Source of the DNA: Trichobilharzia szidati
Lineage: Eukaryota > Platyhelminthes > Trematoda > Strigeidida > Schistosomatidae
Assembly (NCBI GenBank): GCA_944472155.2
Contig: OX235275.1
Span: 29,316,865-29,380,864, forward strand
Direction of reading: 5' to 3'
DNA: 64,000 nucleotides
Shown: positions 48,430 through 59,519 of the stretch, in pieces
Layout of the letters: each line of letters begins with the position of its first letter
Numbering within the stretch: the stretch's first letter is position 1
The notes under the pieces: model-generated
What the model was told of the DNA's origin: nothing
Databases searched by the model: none
Seen by the model: the letters and a program-made list of their open reading frames with translations, nothing else
Position numbers and translations under genes: made by a program

Positions 48430-48800
48430 TGTGTGTAGAAGTTTGGCACCGTGGTAGTTTGGTGCAGACTGAATTCTATAAGTTAGGTTTGCAGCGTGGC
48501 CACCATTCTAGGTAGCTCACTTCCAACTATCTACTTTCGACAATTCAAAGTGATGGAGAGCTAGCTAGAAGGGTGGCCACATTACAAACGTGACTGACAG
48601 AACTCAGTCTGCACCAAAAAAAAGAACTAGATATATTACACCGATTATTAACTAGTGTCCAATCAAGGTATCCGAAACAGTCCCACATGATATCAAGCGC
48701 AACCCCGAATAGCTCAGTGGTAACGTCTCTGACTGCAGTACTCACTGAGTGACGCGAGTTTGAATCTCAGGAAGAACATGACATCCTTTGACATTGCAGA
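48430..48800 (+). mobile_element. tRNA-derived SINE
   Basis: Around 48710-48775 the plus strand reads CGAATAGCTCAGTGGTAACG and later GAGTTTGAATCTC, matching A- and B-box sequences of a tRNA-like head. An upstream block (GGTGGCCACATTACAAACG... ACTCAGTCTGCACC) recurs in degraded form near 58.17-58.24 kb, again followed by a tRNA-like head. No intact tRNA cloverleaf is made. Boundaries are approximate. Confidence 0.65.
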
Positions 48801-48814
48801 AACGCCTTCCTGAC

Positions 48815-49159
48815 CTACGCGTGCCAACCAGCACGAAACCCTGGTACAAGGCTCTCTAAAGATTGCCTCCAACCATCTATTAATTCTATAATAATTTGTT
48901 CATTATATATATCACATAATGGAACAGTATTATTTACTGGATGACCGAGTTCCAAACACAATTTATTGTTCATAATCAAATCAAGTGGAACCAGAAAACT
49001 TCGAAACTTACACTCTATGGTTCTCTTTATTCTTTCCTTTTCGTCATAAGAGGAATAGAATTTTTCAGATGTCTGGGACAAGTGTTGAATTATTCTTTTT
49101 ACACATATTTGCAGTTGTTTCGACAAAATAAATCTTCCATTATCAAAGTCTTCTTCCAC
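48815..49159 (-). CDS. Hypothetical ORF, 114 codons
   Basis: An open minus-strand frame (EKFYSSYDEKERIKRTIECKF ... LIDGWRQSLESLVPGFRAGWHA). Its C-terminal end runs into the SINE, and it lies downstream of the endonuclease of the Penelope-like element. No family is recognised; it is probably non-coding or part of a transposon 3' region. Confidence 0.25.
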   Translation of the reverse strand: MEEDFDNGRFILSKQLQICVKRIIQHLSQTSEKFYSSYDEKERIKRTIECKFRSFLVPLDLIMNNKLCLELGHPVNNTVPLCDIYNEQIIIELIDGWRQSLESLVPGFRAGWHA

Positions 49160-49220
49160 CCATTTATATTAGATTTTCAAACTGCCATCTTCTTTCATCC
49201 TGTTGTATGATGGTGTGAAA

Positions 49221-50250
49221 TTACATAGCTGAACTATTCTCCGGATTTATGATCTTATTATTGCGGTCGAGTAACCTAGAAGTGACAAGGTTCTTGTGCT
49301 CCGCTAGTCGCACTGACTCTGTTCTACTAATGAGACCCAAGTATTTGACCTGACAGTTATTCCGGCAGGGTTTTAGATAAAGTAAATTGCTTCGTTCTAT
49401 TGCCTCTACAGAATCCTTCAACCGACAAAGCTTGTTTCTAATTGAGTTTGTAGGTTTGAGTGCAACTTTTGTTCCTGCATTGTTAGGAATTCTCCGTGAA
49501 GTTTGCAAGTGTCCTTCTATGTATGGAAGTACACTCATCATTTATGTTTGATGTTGTTGGTGTTGTCATTATTCTGTGTTTGTTTGACATGCTTGTCGTC
49601 ATTCATATTTTTATTCTCAACATTATTATTAATTTCTACATTTCCCCCATACTTCCTGATTAATTTATCAGGGTAATTATTAAGTTCGAATGCTTCACTT
49701 ATATGCCTTACTTCCTGTTTTAGATGTTCCTTAGTGCTACTTAGCTTTTATGCCCCTTAATTACTTAAACATTTCTCGAAACCTATTTTTATTGACATTG
49801 GGGGAATGACCGTAAATCCCAATATCGGATTAAATGTGTGAGATTCCCGTAAACACTAGTGTTTAACTTCCCGTCTTCTCCCCTTTTCATGCTATAAGCT
49901 AACATCGGAAGCTCCCCTTCATCAATTTCTAATTCGAAAGTGAATTGAATTTCCTCCACCTTTGAGTTGATACATTCGAAAAATTTATTTATATCCTGTG
50001 TTGTATGTACAGTGAATGTGTCATCTACTTTTATCCACCATACCTTTTAGGTGGGGCTGAACGTTTCAATCGCCAAGTTTTCCCACCCATTCATGTATAT
50101 ATCTTCCACGATCAGAAATATTAGTGGCTCCATGGAAACTCCCTCAGTTTGTTTGTATATTTTCCCTTGTAACATAAATACTGTGGAAGTCAGACATAGC
50201 TGCACTTCCAGCATTACATACTTCAGTGGCACTTTTGTTCTTACTTAAAG
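49221..50250 (-). pseudogene. Penelope-like element C, broken
   Basis: On the minus strand, in order: reverse transcriptase piece LQGKIYKQTEGVSMEPLIFLI (50047-50232), VDDTFTVHTTQDINKFFECI and EIQFTFELEIDEGELPML (49.9-50.05 kb), then VLPYIEGHLQTSRRI and a GIY-YIG endonuclease-like segment (NCQVKYLGLISRTESVRLAEHK) in a 106-codon ORF (49221-49541). Relative to element A it appears to belong to a different Penelope subgroup (the LPYIEG motif is present). The catalytic Tyr before the VDD pair is replaced. Stops and frameshifts occur throughout. Confidence 0.83.
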
Positions 50251-50754
50251 TTTATGGTCAGAAATGATTTCGGCTTTGATCGATTCCATAGCCGTATTTA
50301 TCGGTATACGTGTATATAATTCCGATCGCAAAGTTAAGTGAATGAATAAGCTGAAAATAGACACTTCACAGAATTGCAATTATTTGTTTGATCTTGGTTG
50401 TTGGTAAAATGTAGGAGGGACATTTCTTCCTTCACGGGAATACCATGAACAATTCCCAGAAGCAAAATATGGTTGTGAATAGCCGAGTTATTTCAGGATT
50501 TCATGCAACCGAGTAATGATCAATAAATACCTAATTCTGAACAAAAATTTATGGGTGAAAGCGTTTGATAGAAAATGATTCATCTAAATTGAAATGAACA
50601 GGGACAATTTGTCTATGGATAATCATCTAGGATATCGCGATTCTCACCGAAAAACCAGAATGACACAGAAGTCCTGTAGAACCATCCATACAAGTGCGCG
50701 TTCTCCTGAGATATACAGACATCAGTATTTGTTCAGAAAGTAGTACATTGGTAC

Positions 50755-51195
50755 TGCGATAAACTGAGATGTGATAGAATCGAGTGTAACACAAACAGTC
50801 TGTTTATTCAACTCATAGAATCCTCAAGGTTTAATTGCTCGATTTAGAGTTGTGTAGACATGATTGCTAACATGAACCTAGTACTATTCTGATAGCTCCT
50901 TCAGTTTATTGATGAAACAACGTAGACTGCAGTTATTCCAATGTCTGAGGATTGCTGGTATTTCCTTCAAATTATGATCTTGTGGTCCTCGGAGTCTGTA
51001 TACCTTCACTCACCAGTACCAATGGTGTCGCTATCGGGTAAGATATATTCTATCGTGTGGTCGGTATGTTTATTTAAATTTCTGAATCATCTATTACTTT
51101 CCTATTTGCATATTTGTAAAACGTCAAACGAATCTGACGCTGCTCTAGCAATCTTGGATTACCCAGAGTCTAGATAATTCTTGTACAACCTGACT
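50755..51195 (+). repeat. Unknown dispersed repeat, copy 2 (uninterrupted)
   Basis: Counterpart of 43740-44590 without the SINE. It is shorter in its central part and runs directly into the inverted-repeat family at about 51.19 kb. Confidence 0.8.
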
Positions 51196-51755
51196 ATCCT
51201 GATAAACTAGATTCTGTGCATCTCCTTTGTCTGTGTTTGTGATTACTTTAGATTTTGTGCACCTCGCTATCCTGAATCTCATTCTGCGAAGTGACAGAAC
51301 ATGCTTGTTGAATTCATTCGGAAAATGATGAGTTAATTCGTTTGCACCTAATGTGCGATTACAGTATACACTGGAAGCCCTAATATCCGTCGATTTCACG
51401 ATCATTACACTACTGTGCACCACACCACAACGAGGTGTGTAAGAGACGGATGTGATGGAATTGTTTATCAGTGAAAAAGAAATTGCATTATTTTCTGTAC
51501 TTTTTAATCTGTAATTGTTATACACACACACACACACCATGGTATAATAAGTTTTTAGCAAATTACGTGAAGTTATACATAAAATAAAGTAAACATAAAC
51601 AACAGAAGAAAAACGTGAATACTCTTTGTACTTAGAATAATATGTAATGAGTTTGACCTCTTTCAGCCTACATAAATTCTGCATATGTTTATAGAGGAAG
51701 AAACTATGTCATATATTGTTTATCATTTTAGCAAAATATAATCACAGATACACAA
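51188..51755 (-). repeat. Inverted-repeat family, arm 1
   Basis: About 568 bp, near-perfect inverse of 51855-52430, and a direct relative of 56300-56875. It contains a CA/GT microsatellite (about 51522-51538) and a minus-strand ORF of 179 codons (51145-51684) opening with QNLCRLKEVKLITYY and containing THHFPNEFNKHVLSL. The ORF has no recognised domain. Confidence 0.88.
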
Positions 51756-51854
51756 CTTCATTGTGACTAGTTATATCAGAATACATCTTGACCTCATTCA
51801 TATAAACTTGGTATGTGTGTAGGCTGTGCTAATGAAGCACATTCCAAGCTTAAA

Positions 51855-52515
51855 TTGTGTATCTATGATTATATTTTGCTAAAATGATAAACAATATATG
51901 ACATAGTTTCTTCCTCTATAAACATATGCAGAATTTATGTAGGCTGAAAGAGGTCAAACTCATTACATATTATTCTAAGTACAAAGAGTATTCACGTTTT
52001 TCTTCGGTTGTTTATGTTTACTTTATTTTATGTATAACTTCACGTAATTTGCTAAAAACTTATTATACCATGGTGTGTGTGTGTATAACAATTACAGATT
52101 AAAAAGTACAGAAAATAATGCAATTTCTTTTTCACTGATAAACAATTCCATCACATCCGTCTCTTACACACCTCGTTGTGGTGTGGTGCACAGTAGTGTA
52201 ATGATCGTGAAATCGACGGATATTAGGGCTTCCAGTGTATACTGTGATCGCACATTAGGTGCAAACGAATTAACTCATCATTTTCCAAATGAATTCAACA
52301 AGCATGTTCTGTCACTTTGCAGAATGAGATTCAGGATAGCGAGGTGCACAAAATCTAAAGTAATCACAAACACAGACAAAGGAGATGCAGAGAATCTAGT
52401 TTATCAAGATAGTCAGGCGATACAAGAATTGCTTTGACACTTGATGTTTTGCATCTAGAGGATATTTTAGTCTCTGCGAACGACGAAAATTACCAATATC
52501 CTTGACCTGGTCAGC
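51855..52515 (+). repeat. Inverted-repeat family, arm 2
   Basis: The inverse of arm 1 across a 99-bp spacer (51756-51854). It extends about 85 bp further (to CTTGACCTGGTCAG near 52515), and that extension is found inverted at 56.22-56.30 kb. The same ORF is present here on the plus strand (52075-52437, shortened at the 5' side by the microsatellite). Confidence 0.88.
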
Positions 52516-52519
52516 GGCA

Positions 52520-55500
52520 TGATTCCGCCTCAGTTTTTGCTAGGACTTACTTCGCTTTCTACTGATCATCATCATATGCCAACCATTTTGCATATAATTA
52601 CGCTGTCGACAAATCCATGACTAGATGAAAATCAATGAGAAGTCACATTTCACACGTTACTGCATCTGATGTATTCACCATTCAATTTTGAATTCCAGAA
52701 AATACTTGCGTGCAACTGATATGTGGTGTAGTTAGCCAAAACAGTGAATCACAAACATGTAATGGCGCAGAAATGTTTATTCTATGTACAGCAAGTATGT
52801 ACTCCAAACAAGCCATCCTTTAAAGATATGATTCCAGGTAACTCTCACTGCACTGAGTACACTCTCTCCAACAATATAAACACATTTTCACCAGAAGTAC
52901 TCAGTCAACTTTTCATCTACAATAAACCAAATCTCGACTGATTTCGCACACATGGATATTTCAACGAAGAATTTGTGATTTCAGCTGTTTCTTCGTCGTG
53001 TGAATAATTAGGTACCATACACATAAACTCTAAACGGTAAAACATTTCAAAAAGTATCTTACACGGGACGTGTTTAGAAACCATAAAAAATCACTTTATG
53101 CAGCTAATATTGACTGAATCGATGTAATTCGATTTCTAGACGTGGAATTTCATGAGACTACCACTTTAGTTAAAAGGCACTTTACTTCAAAGGACGGATG
53201 ACAGAAATTTTCGTTATTTTTATATCATATCATGGTTTCAGATCTCCTTGAATTGACTCTCCTTTATTACACACCATGCTAGAGAAGCTTTCGTATATGA
53301 CTTAATATTTTGTCGCAATATACTCTCATATCGTAATGCACTCCCACATATATCACTTGTGGTTAGGCTTATTAATCATGATTTGTGAAGTCAGTTTTCA
53401 GTTTTCTGGTCAGTACTGAGTGACTTATATGCATGTACGATGCTTTATGCATTCCCTGTAGATATATAAATATAAATATATAAATATATGTATATATGAT
53501 GCTATGTATGCATGTATATATATATACATATATAATTCATAGGTGCGCTGAGACAAATTACTCATTCATGTATACATATTCAAACACGAGGTAAAGCCAG
53601 TCCATTCCAATGCCATCTGAATTGTGCTTCTGTAATGTTATTCACTCATCTCATGATGTTCAGCAGTACTAGTCACTCTTCAGTATTTCCGAAATGTCAC
53701 TTGTTCACATTGTATAATTCGAGTTATAATATTATAATAAGACTAGTTATCTGCTGATCGAGGTCGGAGGCCATTTCGTTGTGTAGAGTGTTTCAGAATG
53801 TATTACATATGCTGTAAAATAGCACTGAAATCAATATGTTTGCGTTTGACGAACGACTTATCCTGTATCACATATCAATATTTCCATGAAGAAGTCAAAT
53901 TTCCACCAATGAAATGGTGGTGTCTAAACACTAAACTCAGAATTGCAGGAAAACATTGCCTTCATGTTAACACCACTTTGACAATGAAGTCATGAGAAAA
54001 TGATCAAAAAAATACATTTGATATTCCATACCACCTAAATTTATTTCCAACTTCAGTACTTCACTGGTAGGATTTTGAAAAATCATTTACGCTAAATTTA
54101 ATTCGTGGTTATCTCTGAAAAATATTCAGAATATTACCAGAATTAACTATAACCTAAACGATTAACATGCACCATTCATATAATAATAAAATTTGCCTAG
54201 TTTTATGCTTCATCATTTAGAAAAGAACAGTGAAAAAAAATGTGAATATTTATAACCTGGCTGACAATTCGTTTTCTTATCACCTGTGACAGTTCACAAA
54301 TTGTGCCTGTAGTATTCCCTTCATTTAACAGTGTTCTGACCAAGCAGTTAGGTATATCGACTGCATTCTTCACCTCTTTGTAAGGCCACTATTATTTCTA
54401 GTCTGCACATACGTCTGCATCATTTTCCTCATTATATTGAATATTCATTTCACTGAGCCGAAGTCATTCTTATTCACACTAGGGTGTAAAAATAAATGTT
54501 CTCACTTGCTGGTGTAGTGTCACTTGAGGCTACTGAAAGTGGTTTATTTCTAATTCAAGCAAAAAAAAACTTTTTGCTATACCCCAGTTCTTCCTACCAT
54601 CCTAATTCATGTTTCACCAGTGTTGAGGTTGTTCCAAATACTATTGTGATCCGTTTTTGGAATCAAACGACTGAAGTAAACGAAAGAAAACATTGTTCAG
54701 TGAAATCGCTTCACTCATCGTCAGTCGTATAGTCATGGCACTTCGATTTATAAGTGAGAGATGCATAGATTTTCACAAAGTTTACAGCATAAAAACATTA
54801 TTGCAGGAATTTATAGCAAGCTCTCATGTATGGGGAGGTAAACAACCAAACGTTCAGCATTTTGTTCATCAAAGCCAACTTTTACCCATCTACTCATAAA
54901 ATCTGTGTACTTCGTCATAAGGTCAATACTTATCATTGAAAATGTGATAGTTGTGGGTCTCTTTCTTATGCATCGATAGACTTTTGTTTTTACCTCCATT
55001 CCCATAAGCAGCTCAATTTTTCCATGGTTATTCTCGTTAACATTAAATGTATCAACTTAGACGTTTTTCACATACGGGATGTTATCAATCTGATTACCAT
55101 TTGCAGTTGCTGGAGTAACACTGTTCCGCGCCTTTGTAGGCAAAGTGTTTGAGCAGACCAAAGTGACTGATAAGAATGCATTCACAGTACACTGAAAAAT
55201 ATATATATGTATATAAATATATATTCCTGTATGTATTAACATTTATCGCCACGGCACTCATAATGGTGGTATTTTGGGCTTAAATATTTGGAAACAATAT
55301 CACTTGACGACACAAGATACACATTGTAAAATCACTAGAATTGTTACTTTTAGCATTATATATGGAATATTAATGGACAACACAGGTCAGAGGATATTTT
55401 CCCTTAGTAATAAAAAGATATGTCACCTCATAACTTTCCTTCAAGCTTTTCAGTGATTTCTCATTGAAATATCTACACCGAATAGGTTGTTTTCTTATAT

Positions 55501-55960
55501 GGGCTGCTTGATCGGATGCCTTGATGTTATCAGGGTTAAAACCATTGAAATTATTTTTCTTGCTATTAAGGAGCAGTGGAACTCAGGACGTCTTCTTTGA
55601 GACCCATCAGTTGGATAAGCATACTCCTTCGTGAGTGGTTCTTCTGTAGACAATACTTGTAATATAGATGTTTCCCTATATAATAAGAAACAGTCAAAAT
55701 TCAACTTATAATGTATACCTTTACTATCCAATGTTTAACTTCACATCATTAAACTTGAAATATTCAACTCTTGTTATTAGATTTAATTAGTGCATCAAAT
55801 ATTTTCATTTAGACTTTTGATAAAATTTGGGTTGAAATGGAAAATCAAACCATTGTACTCTGGCATGCTCATAATGAATGAATTGTGCCTTGAATGTAAC
55901 TATAGCTATTACACCGTGGGATGAATCTACTGGAAGTTACACCATAGAGAAAGATCTATT
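52520..55960. other. No recognisable gene
   Basis: AT-rich sequence between the inverted repeats, with a TA-rich simple repeat at about 53458-53535. Short ORFs (60-78 codons, for example 54496-54732 plus and 55495-55731 minus) have no visible domain or splice context. Unrecognised old transposon sequence is likely. Confidence 0.5.
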
Positions 55961-56029
55961 TGTATGGTATGTACGTTATGTTTTTCTTTGTGATGATTAC
56001 AACTATCTCATTACATAGCTGTTCTCTTA

Positions 56030-56225
56030 GAGTAAGTGGAAGACGGGAAGGCAGCAGGACCAGATGGGGTTACTCCAGAAGCACAGAAAACAGATCGACA
56101 GGCCTTAGTAGATATCCTCAAGCCCCTTTTGCAGGTTGGTGGAACGAGGGAAGGCACCTGATGATCAGTAGAAAGCGAAGTAACTCTTAGCAAAAACTGG
56201 GGCGGAATCATGCAACTGACCAGGT
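56030..56225 (+). pseudogene. RTE reverse transcriptase scrap
   Basis: Plus-strand translation VEDGKAAGPDGVTPEAQKTD, followed by a degenerate PLLQVGGTREGT, matches the GKAARPDGIPPEALKAD segment of the RTE at 19.3 kb. It is under 200 bp, with stops, and no ends are visible. It abuts the inverted repeat at 56.22 kb. Confidence 0.8.
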
Positions 56226-56960
56226 CAAGGATATTGGTAATTTTCGTCGTTCGCAGAGACTAAAACATCCTCTAGATGCAAAACATCAAGTGTCAAAGCA
56301 ATTCTTGTATCGCCTGACTATCTTGATAAACTAGATTCTCTGCATCTCCTTTGTCTGTGTTTGTGATTACTTTAGATTTTGTGCACCTCGCTATCCTGAA
56401 TCTCATTCTGCAAAGTGACAGAACATGCTTGTTGAATTCATTTGGAAAATGATGAGTTAATTCGTTTGCACCTAATGTGCGATCACAGTATACACTGGAA
56501 GCCCTAATATCCGTCGATTTCACGATCATTACACTACTGTGCACCACACCACAACGAGGTGTGTAAGAGACGGATGTGATGGAATTGTTTATCAGTGAAA
56601 AAGAAATTGCATTATTTTCTGTACTTTTTAATCTGTAATTGTTATACACACACACACACACCATGGTATAATAAGTTTTTAGCAAATTACGTGAAGTTAT
56701 ACATAAAATAAAGTAAACATAAACAACAGAAGAAAAACGTGAATACTCTTTGTACTTAGAATAATATGTAATGAGTTTGACCTCTTTCAGCCTACATAAA
56801 TTCTGCATATGTTTATAGAGGAAGAAACTATGTCATATATTGTTTATCATTTTAGCAAAATATAATCATAGATACACAACTTCATTGTGACTAGTTATAT
56901 CAGAATACATCTTGACCTCATTCATATAAACTTGGTATGTGTGTAGGCTGTGCTAATGAA
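56226..56960 (-). repeat. Inverted-repeat family, copy 3
   Basis: Inverse of 51855-52515 and direct relative of arm 1, including the 99-bp spacer sequence up to GGCTGTGCTAATGAA, then joined to the Penelope-like fragment. Its minus-strand ORF (56293-56808, 171 codons) matches that of arm 1 with a few substitutions. Confidence 0.88.
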
Positions 56961-57440
56961 TTATATGAGAGTGATAATTTTGAATTAATTATTAAAGTAA
57001 AAGCAAACTAAAAGTAAAGCTCAAAATTATAAAAAAGGAAATATTGAAATTATTTTACAGCAAATGAAGAGGTGAAGAGGTTTAGCACTACTGGAAATGT
57101 CTTCTTCGCAATCACATCCGCAAAAATCATTGCTCTTTGAAACGTCATACATTGAATGTGACCGATGACATAAAATCTCGACTATCAGAGATAGAAAGAA
57201 ACAATTCACTGAGAGCACATGCTCGATTTGAACTGACCGAAGAAGAGCAGCGAAATTGTATGGACTACGTCAATTTGGTTTCAAGAAGATGTTGGGAAGA
57301 TTTAAACCTGAAACTCGCAAATAGTCTCAAAGCTGCTGACACTTATTCACGTTTTCTTGCCATACCAGAGGAATACGTTTTCAACTACTCTTGTATATCC
57401 CTAGCTCCTATACAATCGCAAGCCTTGTCACTGGAACTTC
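56960..57440 (+). pseudogene. Penelope-like element D, 5' fragment
   Basis: Begins ATATGAGAGTGATAATTTTG and matches 44926-45395 closely (FELTEEEQRNCMDY, YSRFLAIPEEYVFNY). It then leaves homology at about 57.44 kb, before any reverse transcriptase motif. The shared left boundary with element A at ATATGAGAG suggests this is near the true 5' end of that family. Confidence 0.85.
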
Positions 57441-57559
57441 AATCAACTTCGTCTGGTTCGTTGCTAGAGTTTCTGGTCACTCATCCATTTAGAATATCAG
57501 ATCTTCAGTACGGTGTTAGCAAAGGTATCTGGCTGTCGGTAAAAGTCTGAAAATGCTTG

Positions 57560-58057
57560 TTACAAAAGCTTTTCATAACGCGTGAAGTCTCTCAGCCGTA
57601 AGGAAGATCTGAATGACTTCACACTACTACTGAAATTCCAAATCTTGCTCTTCATGGTCAGCGTAGAAATTTCCAATGTAACTTCAGCGTATTGAAGGTC
57701 TGTCATTCCAATTCTGGCCTGACTAACACTGATATCTCCACCCATGTCAACTGACTGTTGCTGGAACGATGCTGGCTGTCGAGATAAATGAAAGAAATAA
57801 CTTCCTTCAAATTCCTTCACTGACAGTGATTGGCGTTGGTTTTCGTTTTTGTTGATGGTGGTGTCGGTGGTGTTTTGCTGGTTATCTTCTTTACCGCTAG
57901 CCTCTCTATATTCATTTGAAATCTTGTCTTTGATGCATGTCTCTTCTACCAGCCTGTTGCATTTCGCCAGTAGATCTTCTAGTGTGTATGTGAAAGTTGC
58001 ATGAAATGAGCTGAATACCTTGAGTGGATCCTCTGCTTGAGTTTTACTCACACACAT
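57560..58057 (-). CDS. Hypothetical protein, 165 codons
   Basis: The longest ATG-initiated ORF outside recognised transposons. Its N-terminal half is soluble and helix-like (EDLLAKCNRLVEETCIKDKI), the middle is Asn/Thr/Gln-rich (NQQNTTDTTINKNENQRQ), and the C-terminus is basic and Ser/Leu-rich. There is no signal peptide or membrane span. No family is recognised. It starts next to a damaged SINE and ends near a Penelope-like fragment, so a transposon origin is possible; a single exon of a host gene is the alternative. No upstream promoter was identified. Confidence 0.4.
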   Translation of the reverse strand: MCVSKTQAEDPLKVFSSFHATFTYTLEDLLAKCNRLVEETCIKDKISNEYREASGKEDNQQNTTDTTINKNENQRQSLSVKEFEGSYFFHLSRQPASFQQQSVDMGGDISVSQARIGMTDLQYAEVTLEISTLTMKSKIWNFSSSVKSFRSSLRLRDFTRYEKLL

Positions 58058-58164
58058 TTAGTAAACACTTTCAGTTAGCTATAATGCATCATTTAGATAT
58101 TTCGAAAGTCTTCGAATCCCTCTCCTTCTCTATCCTTCTCTATCTATCTCTATAACTCACACCG

Positions 58165-58400
58165 ACAAAAGCCACCTGACATGGTGGTCACATTCCAGAC
58201 TTGATTAGTAAGATTCACTCTGTATCAGTAACAAGGACTAGGCGCAGTACAATAATTTCTACCCAGTGTGCAGTCAGAGTATCCATTACTCCGTTATTGG
58301 AGCTGCATCGTGAGTCCGAGAGGCTCATTGATAACATCTTCGACTGCAGGTAGCGTCGATGGTTCCAACTCTTATAAGGGAAACGAGTTGTTCTTCCAAG
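58165..58400 (+). mobile_element. Degraded tRNA-derived SINE copy
   Basis: GGTGGTCACATTCCAGAC and ATTCACTCTGTATC (58.17-58.24 kb) correspond to the block upstream of the tRNA-like head at 48.57-48.62 kb. It is followed by AGAGGCTCATTGATAAC and CGACTGCAGG, a damaged A-box region. The family assignment is by resemblance to the 48.4-48.8 kb copy only. Confidence 0.5.
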
Positions 58401-59149
58401 ATTGAAGATACGCCATTGCTGAGTAGTGAATTGCAGCCAACACCACAAGCAAGACACCTGAGTGTCAGACAGAGCCTTCTGCCTGTTGTGTGCCTCCAAA
58501 CTAAACATGACATTTATTCTTATCATGATTTGCAGAGTCCAGACACAAATTCTCTATTTTCTTCGGAATATTTGTTGGGCAATAGGTACCTGCCTGTTGA
58601 TGTTCTGATAGAGCTCCTCATCGCTAATCCTTTCCAGCCGGCTATGTGATCTTCAGTATGGTGCTAGTAAGGGTAGCTCGTGATGTAAGTTTGCAGCACC
58701 CTGTTGGAAATGCCTTCCGTCGCAATTTGAATTCCTGACGCATGCAGATCAATTGACTAAAGATTACTGTTAAAAATTTGGATCATGTTGTTAATGCTGA
58801 CTAGTGCAGCGGATTTTCAAACTAATCTTTAAGTGATGAAGTTCTGTCTCGCCTTTCCGATTTTGGTTTTGTAATCGTTACCCATCCATCACTGCAGTAG
58901 TGGAAAGAATCCTGCTCCCCTAATCTAAGCAACCACATATTTTAGATTTCTCTCTCTGGTGGCGATTTTCGAATGCTGTCGTTACCTGACTATCATTAAC
59001 GATCTTATCTCCATTAAGTTTACTCGAAATCATGTTACTGATGCTTCTCTCGACCTTTGCTTCGTATTCATACATACACACACATATCTGAGTTTGTCGA
59101 GAATGTGGCATAGATATTCTGCTAGACCTAAATTTTCCATCCGTTCGAT

Positions 59150-59510
59150 GTGTGATGCTATTCTCATTCCTCACAGTCTGTTACACAGTCCAGTCACCGA
59201 CGACTGGGAAGATAATCGGCGATAGCTGTTAGCCTTGTCTTACTCCGAACTCTACTTCAAATGCTTCAATGTCTATTGATATAAGAATGACCTGGAATGA
59301 GACCAGTGTCGTATAGCTAGTGTCGTGAATAGAGTTTATATATGCTTTTGGTTTCACACTTTGGAGTGATAAATCAACTTTCAAATCACTTCGCAGTTTA
59401 TGATATTGATGGACTCCCTCGTCCAAAGTTGTCTTTCTATACTGTTTTTGATGACAATGCAAAGTGTTCCAAGTTGGTACGCGCATGCCTTCCTTTCTCT
59501 TCAACTCAGC
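59150..59510 (-). pseudogene. LINE (RTE-like) reverse transcriptase remnant
   Basis: The minus-strand ORF 59229-59504 ends ...EVEFGVRQG and then a stop in place of the usual Cys. The frame continues QLSPIIFPVVGDW, an internal stop and QTVRNENS. This corresponds to GVRQGCLLSPMIFLIVVDW and RQTVGNEKT of the 18.9-kb element, at low identity, so it is an old copy. Confidence 0.75.
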
Positions 59511-59519
59511 ATGTTTAGA

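Noticed and set aside
48710..48775. Apparent tRNA gene on the plus strand
   Set aside because: tRNA-like head of a SINE; spacing and arms do not fit a functional tRNA.
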